DNA from: Streptomyces griseus subsp. griseus
Lineage (GTDB): Bacteria; Actinomycetota; Actinomycetes; Streptomycetales; Streptomycetaceae
DNA length: 64,000 bases
Reading direction: 5' to 3'
NCBI RefSeq assembly: GCF_000720255.1
Contig: NZ_JOJE01000041.1
Coordinates: 1 to 64,000 of the forward strand
Shown here: positions 1 through 6,967 of the stretch, in pieces
Layout of the letters: every line of letters starts with the position of its first letter
How positions within the stretch are numbered: the stretch's first letter is position 1
The notes under the pieces: model-generated
Databases searched by the model: none
What the model saw: the letters and a program-made list of their open reading frames with translations, nothing else
Told to the model about the DNA's origin: nothing
Made by a program: the position numbers and the translations under genes

Positions 1-96
1 GACCTCGCCGGCGCCACCGTCTTCCTCGCCTCCGACGCCGCCGCCTACATCCACGGCGTCCTCCTCCCCGTCGACGGCGGATGGCTCGGCAGATGA
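1..96 (+). CDS. SDR-family dehydrogenase, C-terminal fragment cut by the window edge
   Basis: The first 31 codons in view read as the end of a short-chain dehydrogenase/reductase: [19 protein letters not shown], then a VDGGW tail, the typical C-terminal strand and helix of classical SDRs. The stop TGA overlaps the ATG of the KDPG aldolase gene (ATGA at 93-96), so the two are translationally coupled. Next to KDPG aldolase and KDG kinase it is most likely a 2-deoxy-D-gluconate 3-dehydrogenase (KduD) or gluconate 5-dehydrogenase-type enzyme of uronate or sugar-acid catabolism. That role is inferred from context only. The Rossmann glycine motif and the catalytic Tyr-Lys lie outside the window. 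Confidence 0.75.
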   Translation, partial: DLAGATVFLASDAAAYIHGVLLPVDGGWLGR

Positions 97-722
97 CCGC
101 CGATCTGGGGCTCGTCCTGGGCGGGGCACGCGTGCTGCCGGTGCTGACGGTGCCCGACCCGGCCACGGCCGGGTCGCTCGCCGAAGCGCTCGTGGCGGGC
201 GGCGCCCGGTGCGCCGAGGTCACCTTCCGCACCCCGGGCGCCGAGCAGGTGCTCAAGACGATGGCCGCGCACGGCGGCCTGGCCGTCGGCGCGGGCACCG
301 TGCTCACCGCCGAGCAGGCGGAGCGGGCCGTGGCGGCCGGAGCCCGCTTCGTCGTCTCCCCCGGCTTCGACGAGGAGGTCGTCGCCAGGTGCCGTGAGCT
401 GGAAGTGCCCGTGGTGCCCGGTGTCGCCACGGCGACCGAGCTGATGCGCGCCCTGCGGGCCGGTCTCGACACCGTCAAGCTGTTCCCCGCCGAGCCCCTC
501 GGCGGACTGCGGACGCTGCGCGCGCTCTCGGCCCCCTTCCCGGGGGCGCGTTTTGTGCCGACCGGCGGGATCGACGCCTACCGCCTGTCCGCCTACCTCG
601 GCGACCCGGCGGTCCTCGCCGTCGGCGGCAGCTGGATGGCCACCCCCGCCCACCTCGCGAACGGCGATTACGAGGAGATCCGCCGGCTGACCGCGGACGC
701 GGTGGAACGGAGCGCGCCGTGA
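93..722 (+). CDS. eda: KDPG/KHG aldolase (2-dehydro-3-deoxy-phosphogluconate aldolase)
   Basis: Class I aldolase cleaving 2-keto-3-deoxy-6-phosphogluconate to pyruvate and glyceraldehyde-3-phosphate in the cytosol. The sequence shows the family hallmarks: the EVTFRTPGA segment with the catalytic Glu, [27 protein letters not shown], and the Schiff-base lysine in DTVKLFPAE. About 209 residues is normal for Eda. An in-frame ATG exists at 81, but the ATG at 93 overlaps the upstream stop (ATGA) and gives the better family start. The downstream kinase begins inside this gene's stop codon (GTGA at 719-722), so SDR, aldolase and kinase form one coupled operon. Confidence 0.93.
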   Translation: MTADLGLVLGGARVLPVLTVPDPATAGSLAEALVAGGARCAEVTFRTPGAEQVLKTMAAHGGLAVGAGTVLTAEQAERAVAAGARFVVSPGFDEEVVARCRELEVPVVPGVATATELMRALRAGLDTVKLFPAEPLGGLRTLRALSAPFPGARFVPTGGIDAYRLSAYLGDPAVLAVGGSWMATPAHLANGDYEEIRRLTADAVERSAP

Positions 723-1756
723 CCGACGTGGTGGCCCTGGGCGAGGTGATGCTCCGCTTCGACCCGGGCGAGGGCAGGATCCGTACCGCCCGCTCCTTCC
801 AGGTCTGGGAGGGCGGCGGCGAGTACAACGTCGTGCGCGGACTGCGACGCTGCTTCGGGCTGCGGACGGCCGTGGTGACCGCCCTCGCCGACAACGCGGT
901 GGGCCGGCTCGTCGAGGACCTGATCCTCCAGGGCGGGGTCGACACCTCGTTGCTCCGCTGGGTTCCCGACGACGGCATCGGCCGTACCGCCCGCAACGGC
1001 CTCAACTTCGTCGAACGCGGCTACGGCATCCGCGGCGCGCTCGGTGTCAGCGACCGCGCCCACACCGCCGTGTCCCAGCTGCGCAAGGGTGACGTGGACT
1101 GGGACGCGGTCTTCGGGGCCGGGGTGCGCTGGTTCCACACCGGAGGCATCTTCGCCGGCCTGTCCGACACCACCGTCGACGTCGCCGACGAGGCCATGGC
1201 AGCGGCCCGCCGCCACGGCGTCACCGTCTCCTACGACCCCAACTACCGCCCCAGCCTCTGGGCCGGCCGGGGCGGCGCCGACCGGGCGCGTGAGGTCGAC
1301 CTGCGGCTGGCCCGGCACGCCGACGTGGTCGTTGGCGCGCTGGGTCTCGTGGGCACGCATCCCGGAGCCACCCGTCTGACGGGCGACGAGGTTCCCGACG
1401 CGCTCACCGTGGTCGCCTCCCTGTTGCCGGACGTGAAGGTACTGGCGACGAGCTTGCGCGAGGTGCCCTCGGCCGCCGTGAACGACTGGAGCTCGGCGGC
1501 CTGGTCGCCCGGGACCGGTTACGTCACCGGTCCCCGGATGCCCGGTCTGCACGTCCTGGACCGCGTCGGGTCCGGCGACGGCTTCGCCGCCGGCCTGATC
1601 CACGGCCTGCTCACCGGCGCCGGTCTGGAACGCGCCCTCGCCTACGGCACCGCCCACGGCGCCCTCGTCATGACCACCCCAGGGGACGTCTCCATGGCCA
1701 CCCTCGCCGAGGTGGAGGCACTCATGGCGGGCGCCTCCGCGGCGGTCAGCCGCTGA
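719..1756 (+). CDS. kdgK: 2-keto-3-deoxygluconate kinase, PfkB family
   Basis: Ribokinase/PfkB-fold sugar kinase that would phosphorylate 2-keto-3-deoxygluconate to KDPG, the substrate of the aldolase encoded just upstream. Evidence: N-terminal VVALGEVMLRFDPG, the GGGEYNVVRGLRRCFG substrate region characteristic of KdgK-like members, VSYDPNYRPSLW in the middle, and the C-terminal anion-hole and catalytic-base motif DRVGSGDGFAAGL. The usual GAGD appears as GSGD, with the catalytic Asp kept. The GTG start at 719 overlaps the aldolase stop. Length 345 aa fits the family. Assignment as KDG kinase rather than another PfkB kinase rests on the operon and the KdgK-like N-terminus. Confidence 0.88.
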   Translation: MTDVVALGEVMLRFDPGEGRIRTARSFQVWEGGGEYNVVRGLRRCFGLRTAVVTALADNAVGRLVEDLILQGGVDTSLLRWVPDDGIGRTARNGLNFVERGYGIRGALGVSDRAHTAVSQLRKGDVDWDAVFGAGVRWFHTGGIFAGLSDTTVDVADEAMAAARRHGVTVSYDPNYRPSLWAGRGGADRAREVDLRLARHADVVVGALGLVGTHPGATRLTGDEVPDALTVVASLLPDVKVLATSLREVPSAAVNDWSSAAWSPGTGYVTGPRMPGLHVLDRVGSGDGFAAGLIHGLLTGAGLERALAYGTAHGALVMTTPGDVSMATLAEVEALMAGASAAVSR

Positions 1757-1805
1757 CCCACCGGCCGTACCCGCCACCGCCGGCGCATCCCTCAAGGAGC
1801 ACAGA

Positions 1806-2819
1806 TTGCGACACCGGAAGATCACCAGCACTCCCGTCGAACTGACCGACCTGGGCTTCGGCGCCTCGGTCATCGGCAACCTCTACCGCGTGACTCCGGC
1901 GGAGCAGGCCTCGGCCGCCGTCGACGCTGCCTGGGACGCCGGCATCCGGTACTTCGACACGGCGCCCCACTACGGGCTCGGCCTCTCCGAACGCCGTCTG
2001 GGAGCCGCCCTGCGGAACCGTCCACGCGGGGAGTACGTCGTCTCCTCCAAGGTCGGCCGCCTGCTCGTCCCCAACGAGCGGCCCAGCGGCGTCGACACCG
2101 AGGGCTTTGTGGTGCGGGACGACCTGCGCAGGCAGTGGGACTTCAGCCGCGACGGAGTGCTCCGCTCCATCGAGGCGACCCTGCGGCGCACCGGCCTGGA
2201 CCGCCTGGACGTCGTCTATCTGCACGATCCCGACGACCACTGGAGGAAGGCGGCCGAGGAGGCCATGCCGGCCCTGGCGGAGCTGCGCGACCAGGGGGTG
2301 ATCGGGGCGATCGGGGCCGGTATGAACCAGTCGGCGATGCTCGCCCGCTTCCTGCGCGAGACCGCCGCCGACGTGGTGATGCTGGCCGGGCGCTACACGC
2401 TCCTGGACCAGTCGGCGCTGGACGACGTGCTGCCCGCCGCGCGGGAGCACGACAAGAGCGTGGTGGCCGTGGGCGTGTTCAATTCCGGACTGCTCTCCCG
2501 CGACCGGCCCGCCGAGGGCATGAAGTACGACTACCAGGACGCCCCGGCGGCCCTGGTGGACCGTGCCCGGGCGATCGCCGACGTCTGCGCCGCGCACGGG
2601 ACCACCCTGCCCGCGGCCGCGATCGCCTTCCCGTACACGCATCCCACTATCATCAATGTCACCCTCGGTATGCGGAATCCGGAACAGGTCGTACGAAACG
2701 TGGAACTCCACGCTCAGCACATCCCCGACGGTCTCTGGGACGATCTCCGCGCTCAGGGTCTGATCAGGTCGGACGTGCCCGAGAGGCACGCCGGGGGGAG
2801 GGAGTCGCGTTGTCTCTGA
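1806..2819 (+). CDS. Aldo/keto reductase, D-threo-aldose (L-fucose) dehydrogenase-like
   Basis: A 337-aa NADP(H)-dependent TIM-barrel aldo/keto reductase. The catalytic tetrad is visible: Asp in YFDTAPHYG, Tyr in HYGLGLSE, Lys in VVSSKVGR and His in VVYLHDPDD. The overall pattern (ELTDLGFGASVIGNLY start, GVIGAIGAGMNQ middle) resembles the L-fucose / D-threo-aldose 1-dehydrogenase and pyridoxal 4-dehydrogenase branch, which oxidises the anomeric carbon of free sugars. The TTG start at 1806 is preceded by an AAGGAG ribosome-binding site near 1794. It lies 49 bp after the KDG kinase and overlaps the GntR regulator. That places a free-sugar dehydrogenase in a KDG pathway, perhaps as its entry step (inference). 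Confidence 0.85.
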   Translation: MRHRKITSTPVELTDLGFGASVIGNLYRVTPAEQASAAVDAAWDAGIRYFDTAPHYGLGLSERRLGAALRNRPRGEYVVSSKVGRLLVPNERPSGVDTEGFVVRDDLRRQWDFSRDGVLRSIEATLRRTGLDRLDVVYLHDPDDHWRKAAEEAMPALAELRDQGVIGAIGAGMNQSAMLARFLRETAADVVMLAGRYTLLDQSALDDVLPAAREHDKSVVAVGVFNSGLLSRDRPAEGMKYDYQDAPAALVDRARAIADVCAAHGTTLPAAAIAFPYTHPTIINVTLGMRNPEQVVRNVELHAQHIPDGLWDDLRAQGLIRSDVPERHAGGRESRCL

Positions 2820-3532
2820 CGGACAGGGCCATCGAGCAGATCCGTGAGCTGATCCGGACCGGTGCGCTGCCGCCCGGTTCCAAGCTCCCGCCGGAACCGG
2901 ACCTGGCAGTCCAGCTGGGTCTGTCCCGCAACCTCGCCCGTGAAGCGGTCAAGGCGCTGGCCGTCGCGCGGGTCCTGGAGGTGCGGCGGGGCGACGGCAC
3001 CTATGTGACCAGCCTGCAGCCGAGCCTGCTCCTTGAGGGGCTGGGCGGTGCGGTGGAGCTCCTGCAGGGCGACTCGGCCGCCCTGCAGGACCTCATGGAA
3101 GTACGCAAGCTCCTCGAACCGATCGCCACGGCGCTGGCCGCGACCCGGATCTCCGACGAGCAATTGGCGGAGGTGAAACGGCACTTGGACGCGATGCGGG
3201 AGGCCCGCGAGGACGTCGAACAGCTCAACGCCCATGACGCCGCCTTCCACCGCGCGGTCATCTCGGCCACGGGCAACGAGACGCTCCTCACCCTTCTGGA
3301 GGGCATCTCCGGCCGTACGCTGCGTGCCCGCATCTGGCGCGGCCTGGTCGACTCCCAGGCCGCGGGCAGGACCCTCGCCGAGCACGAGGCGATCTTCAAC
3401 GCCCTCTCCACCCGTGACGCCCTTCTCAGCCAGTCCGCGGCACTGCTCCACGTGAGCAACACCGAACAGTGGCTGAGAGAACACCTGCGCACCACCGACG
3501 CCCTCCCCTTCCGCCCCGTGGCGGAGAGGTGA
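2810..3532 (+). CDS. GntR-family transcriptional regulator, FadR subfamily
   Basis: A 240-aa regulator with an N-terminal winged helix (LTDRAIEQIRELIRTGALPPG, then LGLSRNLAREAVKAL recognition helix and EVRRGDGTYVTS wing) and a C-terminal all-helical FCD effector domain (LMEVRKLLEPIATALAA, HDAAFHRAVISATGNETLL), whose His/Asp side chains usually bind a metal and an organic acid. FadR-type GntR proteins commonly sense sugar acids, which fits regulation of this operon. The TTG start at 2810 follows a GGGGGGAGGGAG ribosome-binding stretch and overlaps the end of the aldo/keto reductase gene by 10 nt. The frame is open far upstream, but that part is a shadow of the reductase gene. Confidence 0.88.
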   Translation: MSLTDRAIEQIRELIRTGALPPGSKLPPEPDLAVQLGLSRNLAREAVKALAVARVLEVRRGDGTYVTSLQPSLLLEGLGGAVELLQGDSAALQDLMEVRKLLEPIATALAATRISDEQLAEVKRHLDAMREAREDVEQLNAHDAAFHRAVISATGNETLLTLLEGISGRTLRARIWRGLVDSQAAGRTLAEHEAIFNALSTRDALLSQSAALLHVSNTEQWLREHLRTTDALPFRPVAER

Positions 3533-3561
3533 CGGGCGGCGGCCCTCAGGACCGGGGCACG

Positions 3562-3589
3562 AGCCGCGGCGGGTCGCGTGCCGCGGGCT
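3562..3589. terminator. Probable hairpin terminator between convergent genes
   Basis: AGCCGCGGC at 3562-3570 and GCCGCGGGCT at 3580-3589 pair with one bulge around a 9-nt loop. It sits in the 77-bp gap between the GntR gene and the convergent MFS gene. There is no U-run, as is usual in this G+C-rich background. Confidence 0.35.
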
Positions 3590-3609
3590 TCAGCGGTGGG
3601 CGCGGTGCG

Positions 3610-4854
3610 TCATGAGTGGCTACGGAACGGTTCCGGCTCGGGCTGCGAGGTGTGGTCGCTGCGGGGAAGCAGGAGCGGGGTGGCCAGGATGAGCAGCCCT
3701 GCGACCGCGAGAGCGGTGCGTGGGCCGGTGGCGTCGGCGAGCAGCCCGGCGAGTGCGGTGAGGACGGCGATGGACGCCTGCTGGCCGATCGACCAGGCCG
3801 TCAGGGTGCGGGCGACGAGATGCCTGGGGGTGCGCTCGAGCCGGTAGGTGGCGAGCACCGGGGTGTACAGGCTCATGTTGATGATGATCGCCAGCTCGAC
3901 GGCGATCACGGTGACGAGCCCGACGACGCCGGGACGGACGAAGGCCAGACCGATCAGCCAGACGGCGCGCAGGGTGCCGACGGTCCGGAAGACCCGGTGT
4001 CGGCCGTAGCGGGCCACGACGCGTGGGGCCAGCCGGGAGCCGATGAGTCCGCCGAGGCAGGGGGCGGCGAAGGCGAGGCCGTACTGCCACGGTGGGAAAC
4101 CCAGTCGGCGAAGCAGGAGTACGGCCAGCAGCGGCTCGGTGGCCATGATCAGACCGGCGACGAGCATTTGGTTGAGGTAGAGCGCCCGCAAGCCGGGATG
4201 CCCCATGATGTGCCGCCAGCCGTCAAGCAGTGCGCCCGCCCGGGCCGGGCTCTTGCCGGTGGGGTGCGGCACTTCTTCCCGGTCGCGGATCGCGGTGATG
4301 CCCAGCGCGGAGAGCAGGTAGCTGAGCGCGTCGGCCACCACGGTGGTGACCGGCCCGAACAGACCGATCGCCGCCCCGCCCAATGGTGGCCCGACCGCGA
4401 TGGAGCTCCAGTTCGTGGACTCGAACCGCGCGTTGGCCACGAGCAGGTCGTCCGGCCGGACGAGGGCCTTGAGGTAGGCGCCGCTCGCCGCGTTGAAGGC
4501 GATCTTGGCTGCCGCGACCACGGCCGAGATCACGAGCAACTGGACGAACCCGAGCCGGCCGAAGGCGTAGGCGAGCGGGATCGTCGCCATGGCCGCGAAC
4601 CGGGTCAGGTCCATTGCGATCATGACCGGGCGCTTGCGCCGGAACTCCACCCACGGCGCGAGCGGCGCCGCGATCAGCGCGCCCACCGCGGGCCCCACCG
4701 CGGACAGCGCGGACACCTCGGCGGGGCCGGCCCGCAACAGCAGTACGGCGATCAGCGGCAGTGCCCCGAACCCCAGCCCGGACCCGTACGCGCTCACCGC
4801 GTAGGCCGCCCACAACCAGCCGAACCGCCGGCCCAGCGGTCTCCTGCCCACCAT
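3610..4854 (-). CDS. MFS transporter, EntS/MFS_3-type exporter
   Basis: About 414 residues with twelve predicted hydrophobic segments. The loop 2-3 signature is VEFRRKRPVMIAMDLTRF, and the protein has the SGAYLKALVRPDDLLVANA segment typical of the MFS_3 / enterobactin-exporter branch (also seen in many actinobacterial drug exporters). The protein should lie in the membrane and export a small hydrophobic or siderophore-like compound; the substrate cannot be read from sequence. I take the ATG at 4854 (MVGRRPLG), which has GGGGAG upstream and removes an unconserved 30-residue extension. It is transcribed divergently from a LysR regulator across a 141-bp region with two dyads, so LysR control is likely. 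Confidence 0.85.
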   Translation of the reverse strand: MVGRRPLGRRFGWLWAAYAVSAYGSGLGFGALPLIAVLLLRAGPAEVSALSAVGPAVGALIAAPLAPWVEFRRKRPVMIAMDLTRFAAMATIPLAYAFGRLGFVQLLVISAVVAAAKIAFNAASGAYLKALVRPDDLLVANARFESTNWSSIAVGPPLGGAAIGLFGPVTTVVADALSYLLSALGITAIRDREEVPHPTGKSPARAGALLDGWRHIMGHPGLRALYLNQMLVAGLIMATEPLLAVLLLRRLGFPPWQYGLAFAAPCLGGLIGSRLAPRVVARYGRHRVFRTVGTLRAVWLIGLAFVRPGVVGLVTVIAVELAIIINMSLYTPVLATYRLERTPRHLVARTLTAWSIGQQASIAVLTALAGLLADATGPRTALAVAGLLILATPLLLPRSDHTSQPEPEPFRSHS

Positions 4855-4930
4855 GCTCAGCGCACTCCCCTTGGGCGACCCACTCGAACAAACCGGCGTT
4901 GACCCGGGAGAGCTAAGCGGGCGGCACAAC

Positions 4931-4954
4931 GGCAGGTCAAACAACTGATCTGCC
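4931..4954. promoter_or_regulatory. Imperfect inverted repeat in the MFS/LysR divergent promoter
   Basis: GGCAGGTCA (4931-4939) and TGATCTGCC (4946-4954) are inverted repeats matching at 8 of 9 positions around a 6-bp spacer. It lies upstream of both genes and is a candidate LysR or second-regulator site. Confidence 0.4.
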
Positions 4955-4958
4955 CGCT

Positions 4959-4981
4959 GTCAACAACCATCCGTTGTTCAC
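4959..4981. promoter_or_regulatory. LysR-type box overlapping the LysR promoter
   Basis: GTCAACAAC (4959-4967) and GTTGTTCAC (4973-4981) form a dyad with one mismatch around 5 bp, which fits the T-N11-A logic of LysR-type boxes. A TAGGGT hexamer (4982-4987) follows immediately and could be the -10 of the LysR gene, so the regulator would repress itself by steric hindrance. Confidence 0.45.
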
Positions 4982-4995
4982 TAGGGTGGCTCGAC

Positions 4996-5931
4996 GTGGA
5001 TCTCGAAGCCGTACGTACCTTTGTCGCCGTCGCGGAAGCGGGCCAGTTCCTGAGGGCCGCCGCCGACCTGTCGATCACCCAGCAGGCTGTCTCCAAGCGC
5101 ATCGCCGCGCTGGAGGGCGACCTGGGCGTGCGGCTGTTCACCCGCACGCCGCGCGGCGCCGAACCGACCATCGACGGGCAGGCGTTCCTGCCCCACGCGC
5201 GCGAGCTGCTGCGCGTCTCCGAGCGGGCGGTCGCATCCGTGCGCACCGGCCGCCGTCCGCTGCGCGTCGACGTGATCGCTTCCCGGGTCGCGCCGTCGGG
5301 CCTGATGCGCGGCTTCCACCAGGCACACCCCGAGATCGACCTCGACGTGGTGATGCTGTTCGACGTCGAGACGGCCGTCGCCGCCATCCGGTCCGGTGCG
5401 ATCGACGCGTCCTTCCGCGCCGTCGCCATGCCCGGCCGGCCCCTCCCCGAGGACATCGAGTCCGTCCGGGTGCTCGACGAGACGCTTCAACTCCTCACCG
5501 GCCCCGCCCACGCGCTGGCTGGGGCCCGGTCGGTGACCGTCGCTCAGCTCGCCGGGCACCGGATCTGGATGCCCGGCATCGTCCCCGGCACCGAGTGGGC
5601 CGCCTACTACGACGACCTCGTCGCCGAGTTCGGCCTCACCATCGAGGCGACCGGTCCCAACTTCGGCTCCGACGCGCTCCTGGACACCATCGCCGACACC
5701 CCGGCGCTGGCCACCCTCATGGGCGGGCAGACCCGCCTGGTCTGGCCCGCGGGCCACGGCCTGCGCCGGATACCGGTGACCGACCCGACGCCCGTCTACC
5801 CGCACTCGCTCCTCTGGCACCGCGACAACCCGCACCCGGCGCTGGCCGCCCTCCGCTCCCACCTCGCCGCCGCGACAGCCGGCCACGACGCCGCCGGGAC
5901 CTGGAGGCCGGGCTGGGTGAGGGCGCGCTGA
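4996..5931 (+). CDS. LysR-family transcriptional regulator
   Basis: A 311-aa LysR protein. The N-terminal winged HTH is clear (MDLEAVRTFVAVAEAGQF, LSITQQAVSKRIAALEGDLG, LFTRTPRG), followed by the periplasmic-binding-like effector domain starting near LRVDVIASRV. The GTG start at 4996 is the standard first residue of the family. No strong SD precedes it, but a TAnnnT hexamer ends 8 nt upstream, so the transcript may be almost leaderless. It is divergent from the MFS exporter and probably controls it in response to the exported compound. The closest functional class cannot be named. Confidence 0.88.
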   Translation: MDLEAVRTFVAVAEAGQFLRAAADLSITQQAVSKRIAALEGDLGVRLFTRTPRGAEPTIDGQAFLPHARELLRVSERAVASVRTGRRPLRVDVIASRVAPSGLMRGFHQAHPEIDLDVVMLFDVETAVAAIRSGAIDASFRAVAMPGRPLPEDIESVRVLDETLQLLTGPAHALAGARSVTVAQLAGHRIWMPGIVPGTEWAAYYDDLVAEFGLTIEATGPNFGSDALLDTIADTPALATLMGGQTRLVWPAGHGLRRIPVTDPTPVYPHSLLWHRDNPHPALAALRSHLAAATAGHDAAGTWRPGWVRAR

Positions 5932-5946
5932 ACCAGTGAGTGGGGC

Positions 5947-6873
5947 CTACGCGGGCGTGGGCCGGCCCACGCCGCAGGTCAGAACACGGTCGAGCGCCGC
6001 CCGGCCCGCGGGTCCCCATGCCGGCTTGCCGCCAGGAAGGCCCCGCTCCCCGTTCTGGCCCATGAGGATGAGGAAGAGGCTCTTCATGGCGGCCAGCCCG
6101 CGGGCGCGCCGGATCGTCGCCTCGTCGGCGTGCGCGTACGCCTCGAAGAACCGGGAGCCCGCGCCCGCGGGAAGCAGCACCCACGCGGCCGCGAGGTCCC
6201 ACGCCGGATCGCCGGCGAACATGGCGTCGAAATCGATCACGCCCGAGAGCGTCCCGTCCGAGACGACGACATTCGCGGGGTGGAGGTCACCGTGCAGCCA
6301 TACCGGCGGGCCCTCCCACTCGGGGGCCATGACGGCGTCGTCCCAGATGTCCCGGACGGCCCGGACGTCGGCGGCAAGGCCGCCGGGGGCAATGGCTTGC
6401 AAGAAATTCTCGAAGCCGCCCGTGCAGTTCTTGGGGTGAGCGCCGCGGTCCGAACTGGCCGGCGCCTCGGCGGGCGCCTCCACATGGAGCGCCCTGAGGA
6501 AGCCCGCCAGAGTGTCGGCCGCGTGCTCGCCGCGACTGATCGAGGTGTGGTCGAGTGGCTCGCCGCGAACCCACGTCATGATGCTCCACGGCCTCGGGAA
6601 GCGCGCGGACGGTTCGCCGATCCGCACAGGCGTCGGAACCGGGAGCGGGAGACGCGGGGCCAGGACGGGCAGCCACCGGCACTCCTTGCGCAGGAGATCC
6701 GGGGCACCTTCGGTGCGCGGCATACGCACGGCCAACTCGTCCCCGAGGCGCCACATCTGGTTGCCCCAGCCGCCCGCCACCTCGCTCATGGGCAGACCCG
6801 CGAGGTCCGGATGCTGGTCCTTGAGAAGGTCGTGCACGAGCTGCGCGGTGATCTCGATCTCGGCGTCGTTCAT
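5947..6873 (-). CDS. APH-fold small-molecule phosphotransferase
   Basis: 308 residues with the aminoglycoside phosphotransferase (APH) fold: an N-lobe with GGWGNQMWRLGDELAVRMPR (nucleotide loop and lysine-equivalent region), the Brenner-type catalytic motif WLHGDLHPANVVV, and the metal-binding IDFDAMFAGDPAWDLA. These residues support a kinase acting on a small hydroxylated substrate such as an aminoglycoside, macrolide or sugar; the family does not reveal which. It converges on the LysR gene with a 15-bp gap and is followed by the GH78 gene on the same strand. No resistance role should be assumed. Confidence 0.82.
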   Translation of the reverse strand: MNDAEIEITAQLVHDLLKDQHPDLAGLPMSEVAGGWGNQMWRLGDELAVRMPRTEGAPDLLRKECRWLPVLAPRLPLPVPTPVRIGEPSARFPRPWSIMTWVRGEPLDHTSISRGEHAADTLAGFLRALHVEAPAEAPASSDRGAHPKNCTGGFENFLQAIAPGGLAADVRAVRDIWDDAVMAPEWEGPPVWLHGDLHPANVVVSDGTLSGVIDFDAMFAGDPAWDLAAAWVLLPAGAGSRFFEAYAHADEATIRRARGLAAMKSLFLILMGQNGERGLPGGKPAWGPAGRAALDRVLTCGVGRPTPA

Positions 6874-6922
6874 GCGAAGCCACGGTACGTGAGACAGGTG
6901 GAACGGACTCGCCCGCTACGGT

Positions 6923-6957
6923 GACGGCCGGGGCGGGCATCCTCCGCCCCGGCCGTC
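6923..6957. terminator. Strong hairpin terminator downstream of the GH78 gene
   Basis: A perfect 14-bp stem (GACGGCCGGGGCGG at 6923-6936 with its complement at 6944-6957) closes a 7-nt loop, 11 bp beyond the GH78 stop. It separates the rhamnosidase from the phosphotransferase gene. Confidence 0.75.
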
Positions 6958-6967
6958 CTGCGCGTGG

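Noticed and set aside
5947..6873. Aminoglycoside resistance gene
   Set aside because: The APH fold is clear but the substrate pocket residues do not identify an antibiotic; many such kinases act on ordinary metabolites.
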